This document shows, piece by piece, positions 1 to 5,613 of a stretch of DNA of 56,117 bases. The stretch is from JBFGJH01 sp041586155 (GTDB lineage Bacteria > Actinomycetota > Acidimicrobiia > Spongiisociales > JAENVV01). The stretch spans positions 1 through 56,117 of the forward strand of contig JBFHAT010000016.1 of the NCBI GenBank assembly GCA_041586155.1, read 5' to 3'. The notes below the pieces were generated by a model that was not told the DNA's origin, did no database searches, and saw nothing but the letters and a program-made list of their open reading frames with translations. The position numbers and the translations under genes were made by a program. The stretch's first letter is position 1, and every line of letters starts with the position of its first letter.

Positions 1-90
1 GAGCGGCTGGACGATCAAGAACTTCACCCCGTCGAGATGGGGCGTCTTCTCGGTGGCGACCACCGTGCCGATCACCCGGCCCAGATGCAC
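1..90 (-). CDS. BMC-P vertex protein (EutN/CcmL family), partial
   Basis: The first 30 codons of a pentameric microcompartment vertex protein are visible, and the gene continues beyond the left edge. The translation begins HLGRVIGTVVATEKTPHLDG after a GTG start and closely resembles the start of the BMC-P encoded at 2149-2436 (GTVVA, then a Lys/Arg-rich turn, then LDGLKF). This is the typical EutN/CcmL opening: a beta strand, a basic loop and a second strand. The GTG lies one base after the TGA of the upstream BMC-T gene, so translation is probably coupled. Pentamers of this family cap the 12 vertices of the icosahedral shell. The two BMC-P genes are not identical, which is usual for metabolosome loci that carry two or three vertex paralogues. 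The family call is firm despite the truncation; length and C-terminus cannot be judged. Confidence 0.85.
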   Translation of the reverse strand, partial: MHLGRVIGTVVATEKTPHLDGVKFLIVQPL

Positions 91-91
91 C

Positions 92-688
92 TCAACCCCC
101 TCGCATCCGCGGGCCGAACCGGCCGTCGTCGGTGAGATTCCTGCCCATCTCGTCGTGCAGCTGAGCGATGATGCGCGACGAAACCAATTCCGGTCCAGCC
201 CGCTTGACAGCCAGGTCGACGGCGGCCTCGACCTCGTACAGCGGGCCCACGAACAACAGATAGCCCTTGCCTCCGAGGTCGTCCGCCAGGAACAGGCTGC
301 GCAGTGCTACTGCCGCGCCTTTGAGTCCTGCATCGGCGGCACGCACGATCGCCGCCGCCGACGAGGTTTCCACGATGCCAACCGACTCGCCATAGCCGTG
401 GGTTCCAGGACCGGTGAGGGCGACGACGAGGTCGGGATGGGGATCGGGTAGGAACATGCGATCGAGGATCGTGCCGTCATCGATCCGTTCGGCGGCGTCA
501 ACGGCTTCCTCCAGCTCGGCGACCTCACCGCCCACCAGGACGAGATACCTGCCGGGATGGACGGTACCGGCCCGGATCACCTCCACCGCGGCCCGTTTGA
601 CCATGGCGTCGCCACCTTCGATCCCGGCCGCGATGGATCCGTACTCGAGGAGGGCGATGGCCGTGCCGAGCGTCGTGGCCACGCTCAC
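92..688 (-). CDS. BMC-T shell protein (tandem BMC domains, single-layer type)
   Basis: This 198-residue protein has two successive BMC domains: residues about 6-95, starting ALLEYGSIAAGIEGGDAMVK, and about 100-185, starting SVGIVETSSAAAIVRAADAG. Each shows the family pattern of strand (G-x-hydrophobic-E), helix with Ala/Asp/Lys, and strand ending in G-E/D-V-x-x-hydrophobic. Trimers of such proteins form pseudohexameric facet tiles, and the order of elements is the unpermuted one seen in PduT or Haliangium BMC-T1-type tiles. The GTG start overlaps the stop of the aldehyde dehydrogenase by four bases (GTGA), the coupling style used through this operon. No cysteine is visible at the expected pore position, so an iron-sulfur centre like that of PduT is not supported. 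The C-terminal tail of about 15 residues after the second domain is Arg/Gly rich. Confidence 0.9.
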   Translation of the reverse strand: MSVATTLGTAIALLEYGSIAAGIEGGDAMVKRAAVEVIRAGTVHPGRYLVLVGGEVAELEEAVDAAERIDDGTILDRMFLPDPHPDLVVALTGPGTHGYGESVGIVETSSAAAIVRAADAGLKGAAVALRSLFLADDLGGKGYLLFVGPLYEVEAAVDLAVKRAGPELVSSRIIAQLHDEMGRNLTDDGRFGPRMRGG

Positions 689-2145
689 ACGATCCGCAAG
701 GCGCCGATGACGTTGACCCGGCGCGGCCGGGAGAACGTGCGTGGTCGGGTCAGACCGTCGCCGGTGGGGCTGGCGATCGAGAACGAGGTGTAGCCCTCCC
801 CGCCTTCTCCCAGGCCGGAGTAGAACGGCCCGTTGGCGACGAAGATCGAGCAGTTCATCGCCCGGGCCATCTTGGTGATGGTGTCGACGTTGGTGGAATG
901 GATTCCCGCCGTGTGGCGGAAGCCGTGCTCGGCTCGGACTGCCATGTCGATCCCGGCTTCGACGTTCGGCACTCGGGTCACGGGGAACACGGGCATCATC
1001 TGTTCGGTCCACACGAGGTTGTGTTCGTTGGGCACCTCGGCGACGATCAACCGCACGTCGTCGGGGACCTGGACTCCAATCTGGCTCAAGATCACCGAAG
1101 CGTTCTTGCCGATCCACTCGGGGTTGATGACGCCCGGCTTGTAGGGCGGACCCATCTCGCGGAACACCACCCGTTCGAGCCGTTTGAGTTCGTGTTGTTT
1201 GAGGATGTAGGCGCCGGTTGCGCCCATCGCCCGAACGAGGTGATCGGCGACGGTGTCGACCACGATCGCTTCCTTCTCGTCGGTGCAGATCACATTGTTG
1301 TCGAACGAGGCGCCCGCCACGACGTCGGCGGCGGCGCGCTCCACGTCGGCCGTCTCGTCAACGACAACCGGAGGGTTGCCGGGCCCGGCCGCTACTGCTC
1401 GCTTGTCGGACCGCAGCGCCTCTTTGACCACTCCGGGGCCGCCAGTCACCAGCAGGAGCCGGATGTCGGAATGATGCATCAGCTCCTTGGCGCTGTCGAT
1501 CGTGGGTTGCGGAATGGCCGTCACCAGGTCGGCCGGCCCGCCGGCGGCGGTGATCGCACGGTTGAGCAGCCGGATGTTCTCCGCGGAGACCTTCTTGGCG
1601 CCGGGGTGGACGTTGAACACGACACCGTTGCCTCCGGAGAGGATCGAGATGGTGTTGTTGATGATGGTCGACGTCGGGTTGGTGGTCGGCGTGATCGCCC
1701 CGACGAGACCCACCGGTGCCCACTCGGTGACTGCCATGCCATCGTCACCCGTCACGGCCTGGGGTTCGAGGTCCTCAGGGCCGGGAGTCTTGGTGGTGAC
1801 GAGCCGATTCTTGCGTATCTTGTCCTCGTAGCGCCCCAGCCCGGTCTCGGCGTGTGCCAGCATCGCCAGCTTGTCACCGTGCTCGAGCATCGAACGGCGA
1901 ATCGAGGCGATGACCTCGTGGCGGGCGCCCAATCCCATCGTTGCGTATCTGACCTGCGATCGCCGGGCGGCGGCCACGGCTTCGTCGATGGTGCGAAAGA
2001 TGCCATCGCCCAGCTCCGCCTCGGCTTCGAGCTCGGTCCGAGCGGCCACCGTGGCTCCTGGACGCTGCGCCGCCCCGGCTTCGCCAAGGCGCGACTTGAC
2101 CCGCTCGATGATCTCTTGCACCTGGGCGTCGGTGAGGCCGCTCAT
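685..2145 (-). CDS. acylating aldehyde dehydrogenase, microcompartment signature enzyme (PduP/EutE family)
   Basis: This 486-residue enzyme should oxidise an aldehyde, here probably acetaldehyde, with CoA and NAD+ to acyl-CoA inside the shell lumen. Residues 3-21 form a short amphipathic helix (DAQVQEIIERVKSRL), followed by an Ala/Gly/Pro-rich linker, the standard layout of an N-terminal encapsulation peptide. The dehydrogenase fold follows from about residue 48. The nucleophile is Cys287 in the motif NNVICTDEKEA, which matches the PduP/EutE pattern of Cys followed by two residues and EKE. The sequence VTGGPGVVKEA near 233 belongs to the cofactor-binding region. The gene follows the BMC-P gene by three bases and overlaps the next BMC-T by four. 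No alcohol dehydrogenase or phosphotransacylase is visible in the window; either could lie beyond the left edge. Propionaldehyde or lactaldehyde specificity cannot be excluded from sequence, but the DeoC neighbour argues for acetaldehyde. Confidence 0.92.
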   Translation of the reverse strand: MSGLTDAQVQEIIERVKSRLGEAGAAQRPGATVAARTELEAEAELGDGIFRTIDEAVAAARRSQVRYATMGLGARHEVIASIRRSMLEHGDKLAMLAHAETGLGRYEDKIRKNRLVTTKTPGPEDLEPQAVTGDDGMAVTEWAPVGLVGAITPTTNPTSTIINNTISILSGGNGVVFNVHPGAKKVSAENIRLLNRAITAAGGPADLVTAIPQPTIDSAKELMHHSDIRLLLVTGGPGVVKEALRSDKRAVAAGPGNPPVVVDETADVERAAADVVAGASFDNNVICTDEKEAIVVDTVADHLVRAMGATGAYILKQHELKRLERVVFREMGPPYKPGVINPEWIGKNASVILSQIGVQVPDDVRLIVAEVPNEHNLVWTEQMMPVFPVTRVPNVEAGIDMAVRAEHGFRHTAGIHSTNVDTITKMARAMNCSIFVANGPFYSGLGEGGEGYTSFSIASPTGDGLTRPRTFSRPRRVNVIGALRIV

Positions 2146-2148
2146 GCG

Positions 2149-2436
2149 CTATTTGTGGTAGCGGTCTTCACCGTCCACCTCCCACGAGTCCACGATCGCC
2201 ATCACCACGGCATCGCAGGGGCGCTCGTTGGTGTACTCGGTCTGGCGCGCCGAGCTACCGCTGGCGTACAGCACCACTTCGCCGACCCCCGCCCCGACCG
2301 CGTCGGCCGCCACGACGTAGCCGCCGGTCGGCTCGTTGTCGACGTCGATCTGTTGTAACAGCAGGAACTTCAAGCCGTCGAGTCTCGGTTCTTTGCGGCT
2401 GGCGACGACGGTGCCAGCCACACGTGCGAGCAGCAT
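2149..2436 (-). CDS. BMC-P vertex protein (EutN/CcmL family)
   Basis: A complete 95-residue pentamer-forming shell vertex protein. It opens MLLARVAGTVVASRKEPRLD, then GLKFLLLQQID, the core beta strands and conserved basic loop of EutN/CcmL. The middle contains GGYVVAADAVGAGVGEVVL, a close match to the family pattern DxVGAGxGExVL, and the end has the typical D-A-V-V-M-A-I-V-D strand. The ATG at 2436 was chosen over an earlier in-frame start because GGAGGAGG lies just upstream, within the 10-base gap after the BMC-H stop, and because the protein then begins exactly where the family does. With the BMC-P at the left edge, the operon has at least two vertex paralogues. Confidence 0.93.
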   Translation of the reverse strand: MLLARVAGTVVASRKEPRLDGLKFLLLQQIDVDNEPTGGYVVAADAVGAGVGEVVLYASGSSARQTEYTNERPCDAVVMAIVDSWEVDGEDRYHK

Positions 2437-2446
2437 CCCTCCTCCG

Positions 2447-2737
2447 TTACTCGGCCGCCTCGGACCTACCGAGTGGAAGCACCGCGTCGATCGATTCATG
2501 CGGACGGGCGATCACGTGACTGGAGATCACCTCGCCAACTCGCTCGGCGCCTCTGAGCCCAGCTTCGACGGCAGCCTTGACCGCCGCAACGTCGCCCCGG
2601 ATCACGGCGGTCACGTACCCGCCTCCCGTCTCCTCATATGAGACCAGCTCGACTTTGGCCGCTTTGACCATTGCGTCGGCTGCCTCCACCATGGCCGGGA
2701 AGCTCCGAGCCTCGATCATTCCCAATGCGTCCGCCAT
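2447..2737 (-). CDS. BMC-H hexameric shell protein
   Basis: A 96-residue protein made of a single BMC domain, the main facet tile of the microcompartment. It starts MADALGMIEARSFPAMVEAA, the classic PduA/EutM opening (ALGMIE followed by an Ala-rich helix with A-D-A-M-V-K). The central part has ETGGGYVTAVIRGDVAAVKA, where GGG occupies the pore loop and RGDV leads into the second helix. The C-terminus carries VGEVISSHVIARPHE, the usual last strand and helix. The ATG is preceded by AGGAGGA at ordinary spacing in the 36-base gap after the BMC-T gene. It is the only BMC-H seen here, so it would form most of the facets, and its glycine-lined pore would set permeability for sugar phosphates and cofactors. 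Confidence 0.95.
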   Translation of the reverse strand: MADALGMIEARSFPAMVEAADAMVKAAKVELVSYEETGGGYVTAVIRGDVAAVKAAVEAGLRGAERVGEVISSHVIARPHESIDAVLPLGRSEAAE

Positions 2738-2773
2738 GCGGATCCTCCTGTTCCTGCCGAATCGGTCGGCTGT

Positions 2774-3400
2774 CTATTTGTGTGCTTTGCCCTTCAAACC
2801 CTCGAGCGACGCGACCGCCGCCCTCCAGCCGACGTCGATGTCGGCCTCTTCGCCCCCCAGGTACACCCGACCCACGGCGCCGAACGCCCTGACTTCCAAC
2901 ACGTTGATGGCCGCCGCCTTCTCGGCTTCGTTCGCAGCCAACGCTGCATAGGCTGCCGGGAGACACTCGAGCACGTAGAGCGTCTGTCCGGGCGTGATCA
3001 TCTGGCCATGCCGCATTCGGTTGATCAGCTGCGCTTGATGGTCGTCGATGTTGCGCACGATCTGACTCGACAAGATCTCTGGCTTGAGGCGATCGGTTTC
3101 TTTGAGCCCGATCGCCTCGAGAATCGCCGCCCCTGCCCCCCTGGTCTCGGCCTGATCGGGCGAATGCAGCTCCAACATCCCGTAGACACGCTCGACGATC
3201 TGCATGCCTGGCTTGACCTGATTCGACTTCAAGGCCACATCAGTGAGGCGATTGATCTCGATCCCCGGTGAGATCTCGACGAACAGTGCCGCTTCGTATG
3301 CGAGGGGGAGGAATCCGGCGGCGGTCGTTCCGATGAACGCGGCGTACTGGGGCTGGAGGCTGTCGAGAAACGCGTAGGACCTCAGCTCAATATTGCTCAT
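2774..3400 (-). CDS. BMC-T shell protein, permuted double-layer type (CsoS1D-like)
   Basis: A 208-residue tandem BMC protein of the circularly permuted class. The opening IELRSYAFLDSLQPQYAAFI and the later block GQTLYVLECLPAAYAALAAN match the pattern known from the carboxysome shell protein CsoS1D (LRTYVFLDSLQPQ; MFILETEPAGY). In CsoS1D-like trimers two trimers stack face to face and the central pore can open and close; the gate is formed by an adjacent Glu-Arg pair. Glu70-Arg71 in IVERVYG sits in the equivalent context (IVERAFG in CsoS1D), so the gate residues appear kept. The gene overlaps the end of deoC by 14 bases, and its ribosome site (AGGAGGG) lies inside deoC. A gated pore suits passage of bulky substrates or CoA and NAD cofactors. 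Confidence 0.92.
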   Translation of the reverse strand: MSNIELRSYAFLDSLQPQYAAFIGTTAAGFLPLAYEAALFVEISPGIEINRLTDVALKSNQVKPGMQIVERVYGMLELHSPDQAETRGAGAAILEAIGLKETDRLKPEILSSQIVRNIDDHQAQLINRMRHGQMITPGQTLYVLECLPAAYAALAANEAEKAAAINVLEVRAFGAVGRVYLGGEEADIDVGWRAAVASLEGLKGKAHK

Positions 3401-4235
3401 CGGAGCTCCCTCCTGTGACGATGGCGATCCCCGCCGATGCGCCGATTCGATTGGCGCCGGCGGCGATCATCTCTTCGGCGTCTTCTCGACTGCGCACACC
3501 GCCGGACGCCTTGATTCCCATCTTCGGGCCGATCGTCTCTCGCATGAGCAGCACGTCCTTGACCGTGGCGCCTCCGCCGGCGAAACCCGTCGATGTCTTG
3601 ACGAAGTCCGCTTTGGCCTCCTTGGCCAGGTGAGACGCCATCACCTTCTCCTCATCGGTGAGGAGCGACGTCTCGATGATCACCTTGTTGAGCGCGCCCA
3701 CCTCGTGGCACGCGTCCGAGACTTTGGCGATATCGGCCTTGACGACCTCATGCTGGCCGGACTTGAGCGCCCCGATGTTGATGACCATGTCGATTTCACG
3801 GGCGCCGTCGCGGAGGACCCGACGGGTCTCCATGGCTTTGATGTCGGGCGTGGTGGCCCCGAATGGGAATCCCACTACCGAGGCCACCCGCACCTCCGAG
3901 CCGCGCAGATGCTGAGCTGCTCTCTTCACCCAGGCCGGGTTGACACAGACGGACGCGAACCCGTACTCGAGCGCCTCTGCGCAAAGCTTGTCGATGTCGT
4001 TGGCGGTGGCGTCGGGCTTGAGAAGCGTGTGGTCGATGTACCGCGCAAGGTCGAGTGGCACGTCCGCCCCCTGCCCGTGATAGCTGACCCGGTCGGCACC
4101 GTTGGCGACGACGCGCCGAACCCGATCGGGACTGTGGGCGGCACACGAGCCATGACAGTCGGCACACGGATCACTGGCATTGAGGGCAGCCAGCACTTCC
4201 CTGGTAACGGCTTCGATGAGCGCATCCTGATTCAC
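3387..4235 (-). CDS. deoC: deoxyribose-phosphate aldolase with encapsulation peptide and Cys-rich insert
   Basis: DeoC splits 2-deoxyribose 5-phosphate into glyceraldehyde 3-phosphate and acetaldehyde by a class I Schiff-base mechanism. The 282-residue protein has the catalytic set: Asp149 in EIDMVINIGAL, Lys213 in VKTSTGF (Schiff base) and Lys242 in GIKASGG. Residues 1-20 (NQDALIEAVTREVLAALNA) form an amphipathic helix typical of an encapsulation peptide. Between it and the barrel lies CADCHGSC, with Cys24, Cys27, His28 and Cys31, a possible metal or Fe-S site absent from ordinary DeoC. The GTG at 4235 is chosen over a longer reading because it overlaps the rpiB stop as GTGA and begins exactly at the helix. 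Together with the aldehyde dehydrogenase it makes an acetaldehyde-generating and acetaldehyde-consuming pair inside the shell. Confidence 0.93.
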   Translation of the reverse strand: MNQDALIEAVTREVLAALNASDPCADCHGSCAAHSPDRVRRVVANGADRVSYHGQGADVPLDLARYIDHTLLKPDATANDIDKLCAEALEYGFASVCVNPAWVKRAAQHLRGSEVRVASVVGFPFGATTPDIKAMETRRVLRDGAREIDMVINIGALKSGQHEVVKADIAKVSDACHEVGALNKVIIETSLLTDEEKVMASHLAKEAKADFVKTSTGFAGGGATVKDVLLMRETIGPKMGIKASGGVRSREDAEEMIAAGANRIGASAGIAIVTGGSSDEQY

Positions 4236-4897
4236 GTCGTCGCCCCGGCGTAGCGGCCTTCGATCGCCGTGATCTTGGCGACTCGGGCGGCGTGGCGCCC
4301 GCCTGCCCAAGGAGTCTCCAGCCACGCGTCGATGATCTGGAGCGCCAGGCCGGTGCCGATCAGACCCGCTCCCAACGTCAGGACGTTGGCGTGGTTGTGC
4401 TCACGGCTGTTGCGGGCGGACGAGATGTCGTAGCAGAGAGCGGCACGGACCCCGGGCACCTTGTTGGCCACCATGGCCGAGCCGATGCCGGCGCCATCGA
4501 CCACGATCCCGTTTGTTGCACGGCCCTCGGCGACCGCCGACGCGACCGCGTGGGCGAAATCGGGGTAGTCGACCGACTCTTGACTGTCGGTCCCACAGTC
4601 GATCACGTCGTATCCCTGCTCGCGCAGGCGGAACCCGATGCGCTCTTTGAGCGGGTAGCCGCCGTGGTCGGCGCCGATGGCGATGGTCGGGCGTTGCTCA
4701 CCCGGCCGACCCGAGCTCGGTTCGATCGCCAGGGATGCCGCGTCGCCGGCGGGAGAGGGGGGCGTGTCGACGCTCAGCCCTGCTACCACCCTGGCCACGA
4801 TGTCCCGGATTTCGGCTTCGGATGGCATCGGCGCGGATGCTAGCAACTGCGACGAGGGGCTCTCGCGGGTGCCGACGACGATTTCCATCGGCTTCAC
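4232..4897 (-). CDS. rpiB: RpiB/LacAB-family sugar phosphate isomerase with N-terminal extension
   Basis: A 221-residue protein whose residues 71-215 are an RpiB/LacAB isomerase domain: TIAIGADHGGYPLKERIG at the start, VDYPDFAHAVA, then GAGIGSAMVANKVPGVRAAL and REHNHANVLTLGAG. RpiB interconverts ribose 5-phosphate and ribulose 5-phosphate. The first 70 residues are an extension holding an amphipathic helix at 26-41 (SEAEIRDIVARVVAGL) and a Pro/Ser/Gly linker, which looks like an encapsulation peptide preceded by about 25 residues. In E. coli RpiB a cysteine precedes the GTGIG loop; here the equivalent residue is Asp134 (VVDGAGIG), so the acid-base residue may differ. The GTG start overlaps the regulator stop (GTGA); an ATG three codons later is the alternative. 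Its true substrate in the microcompartment is not established. Confidence 0.88.
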   Translation of the reverse strand: MKPMEIVVGTRESPSSQLLASAPMPSEAEIRDIVARVVAGLSVDTPPSPAGDAASLAIEPSSGRPGEQRPTIAIGADHGGYPLKERIGFRLREQGYDVIDCGTDSQESVDYPDFAHAVASAVAEGRATNGIVVDGAGIGSAMVANKVPGVRAALCYDISSARNSREHNHANVLTLGAGLIGTGLALQIIDAWLETPWAGGRHAARVAKITAIEGRYAGATT

Positions 4898-5271
4898 ACC
4901 CGCCTCCGCATCGACGGGAGCGGGCGACGATCACTGGGCTGGCGGTGGCGGTGGCCGGGTCGGAGAGGCCGGTGCGGCCGTTCTGCTTCGGGGCTTCCGT
5001 GCGCGAGCCGCAACAATGCTCGCAGCGGTTCGGCCAACGGTGAGCGCTCGTCGGCTGCGATGGTGCGTGCTCGGCCGACCCGTTCTTCGATCACGAGCCC
5101 GGCATCGATGAGCCGATTCGCCTCCCGCATCACTGTGGTCTGATCCACACCCAGCGACCGCGCCAGCGCCGACAAGGTTCGGGGCCGATCGCTTTGCAGA
5201 AACAGCTCCACGAGCAAGCGCTCCTGGGTCTTCGTACGAAAGATTCCGAGAAACGGTGAACTATTCTGCAT
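4894..5271 (-). CDS. winged helix-turn-helix regulator of the microcompartment operon
   Basis: A 125-residue DNA-binding protein. Residues 8-75 form a winged helix: RTKTQERLLVELFLQ, then TLSALARSLGVDQTTVMREA as helix-turn-helix, then LIDAGLVIEERVGRAR as wing. This resembles ArsR/MarR-type domains that in other actinobacteria are often fused to a nucleotidyltransferase. Here no such domain follows; after RALLRLAHGSPEAE the tail of about 25 residues is Arg/Pro/His rich. The ATG at 5271 is preferred over a GTG at 5292 because a TAAACT hexamer ends exactly seven bases upstream of it, giving a leaderless transcript. Two spaced palindromes overlap this start and promoter, so autorepression and control of the downstream rpiB-deoC-shell genes is the likely role. 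The ligand is unknown. Confidence 0.75.
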   Translation of the reverse strand: MQNSSPFLGIFRTKTQERLLVELFLQSDRPRTLSALARSLGVDQTTVMREANRLIDAGLVIEERVGRARTIAADERSPLAEPLRALLRLAHGSPEAERPHRPLRPGHRHRQPSDRRPLPSMRRRV

Positions 5272-5301
5272 ATTCCGCAGTTTATCCTGCACTCTACGCA
5301 G
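5266..5301. promoter_or_regulatory. twin palindromic operator CTGC-N7-GCAG
   Basis: Two copies of the imperfect palindrome CTGCAnnnnnCGCAG lie at 5266-5280 and 5287-5301. Their starts are 21 bases apart, two turns of the helix, so two repressor dimers would sit on the same face. The right copy lies between the -35 and -10 hexamers of the minus-strand promoter and the left copy covers the -10 end, the start site and the first codons of the regulator gene. This placement is what a repressor that controls its own operon would use. The assignment to the adjacent winged-helix protein is inferred from position. Confidence 0.6.
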
Positions 5302-5308
5302 ATATCAA
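5271..5308 (-). promoter_or_regulatory. leaderless promoter of the microcompartment operon
   Basis: On the minus strand TTGATA (plus-strand 5303-5308) is followed after 18 bases by TAAACT (5279-5284), and seven bases later by ATG at 5271. The geometry predicts transcription starting at the A of the ATG, giving a leaderless message as is common in actinobacteria. No ribosome-binding site is present before either possible start, which fits. The -35 match is good and the -10 match moderate. Confidence 0.5.
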
Positions 5309-5613
5309 CTGCCTCACCCCTTGTTGTACTTCTGGACCGTGGGGGGTGCGAGCGCTCGCTACAGACCCGAATAGGGCACAAAGTCCCATCGGGTGGGCCC
5401 GTAGTCCGGTAGCCGGAGCCGGTGCATCTTCATACGATTCCGATTGTTGAGTTGTCGGGTTAGGAACTCGTGAACCTGCTCACCGGTCAATCACGCCGCA
5501 GCATCGGTCACCTCCGGCCGCACGATTCCTGTCGCCCAGTATCCGCCCGGGACGTGCTTCACGCCATGGAGCGCCCGCGGCGGCTGCGACGTAGATCGAA
5601 AGGAGATCGCGGG
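5272..5613. other. divergent intergenic region between microcompartment and nos operons
   Basis: This 342-base gap holds the microcompartment promoter and twin operators at its left end and the untranslated leader of nosZ at its right end. It also contains a perfect 12-base palindrome GCGAGCGCTCGC at 5348-5359. An open frame continuous with nosZ runs from 5470, but its translation is Arg-rich and lacks a ribosome site, so I read it as leader. I could not identify a convincing nosZ promoter or an FNR-type TTGAT-N4-ATCAA site. AAAGGAGA at 5599-5606 is the nosZ ribosome site. Confidence 0.5.

Noticed and set aside
898..2358. Long plus-strand open frame opposite the aldehyde dehydrogenase
   Set aside because: It is antisense to a gene with full catalytic motifs; its translation is a mirror-type His/Asp/Gly-rich sequence with no domain.
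5408..5440. NsrR-like half-site TGCATCTT upstream of nosZ
   Set aside because: Only one half matches; the opposite half of the 11-1-11 palindrome is not recognisable, so it is not reported as an operator.
5470..5613. N-terminal extension of NosZ by 48 codons
   Set aside because: The extra residues are Arg-rich, have no ribosome site, and would bury the lipoprotein signal that begins at the ATG 5614 behind AAAGGAGA.
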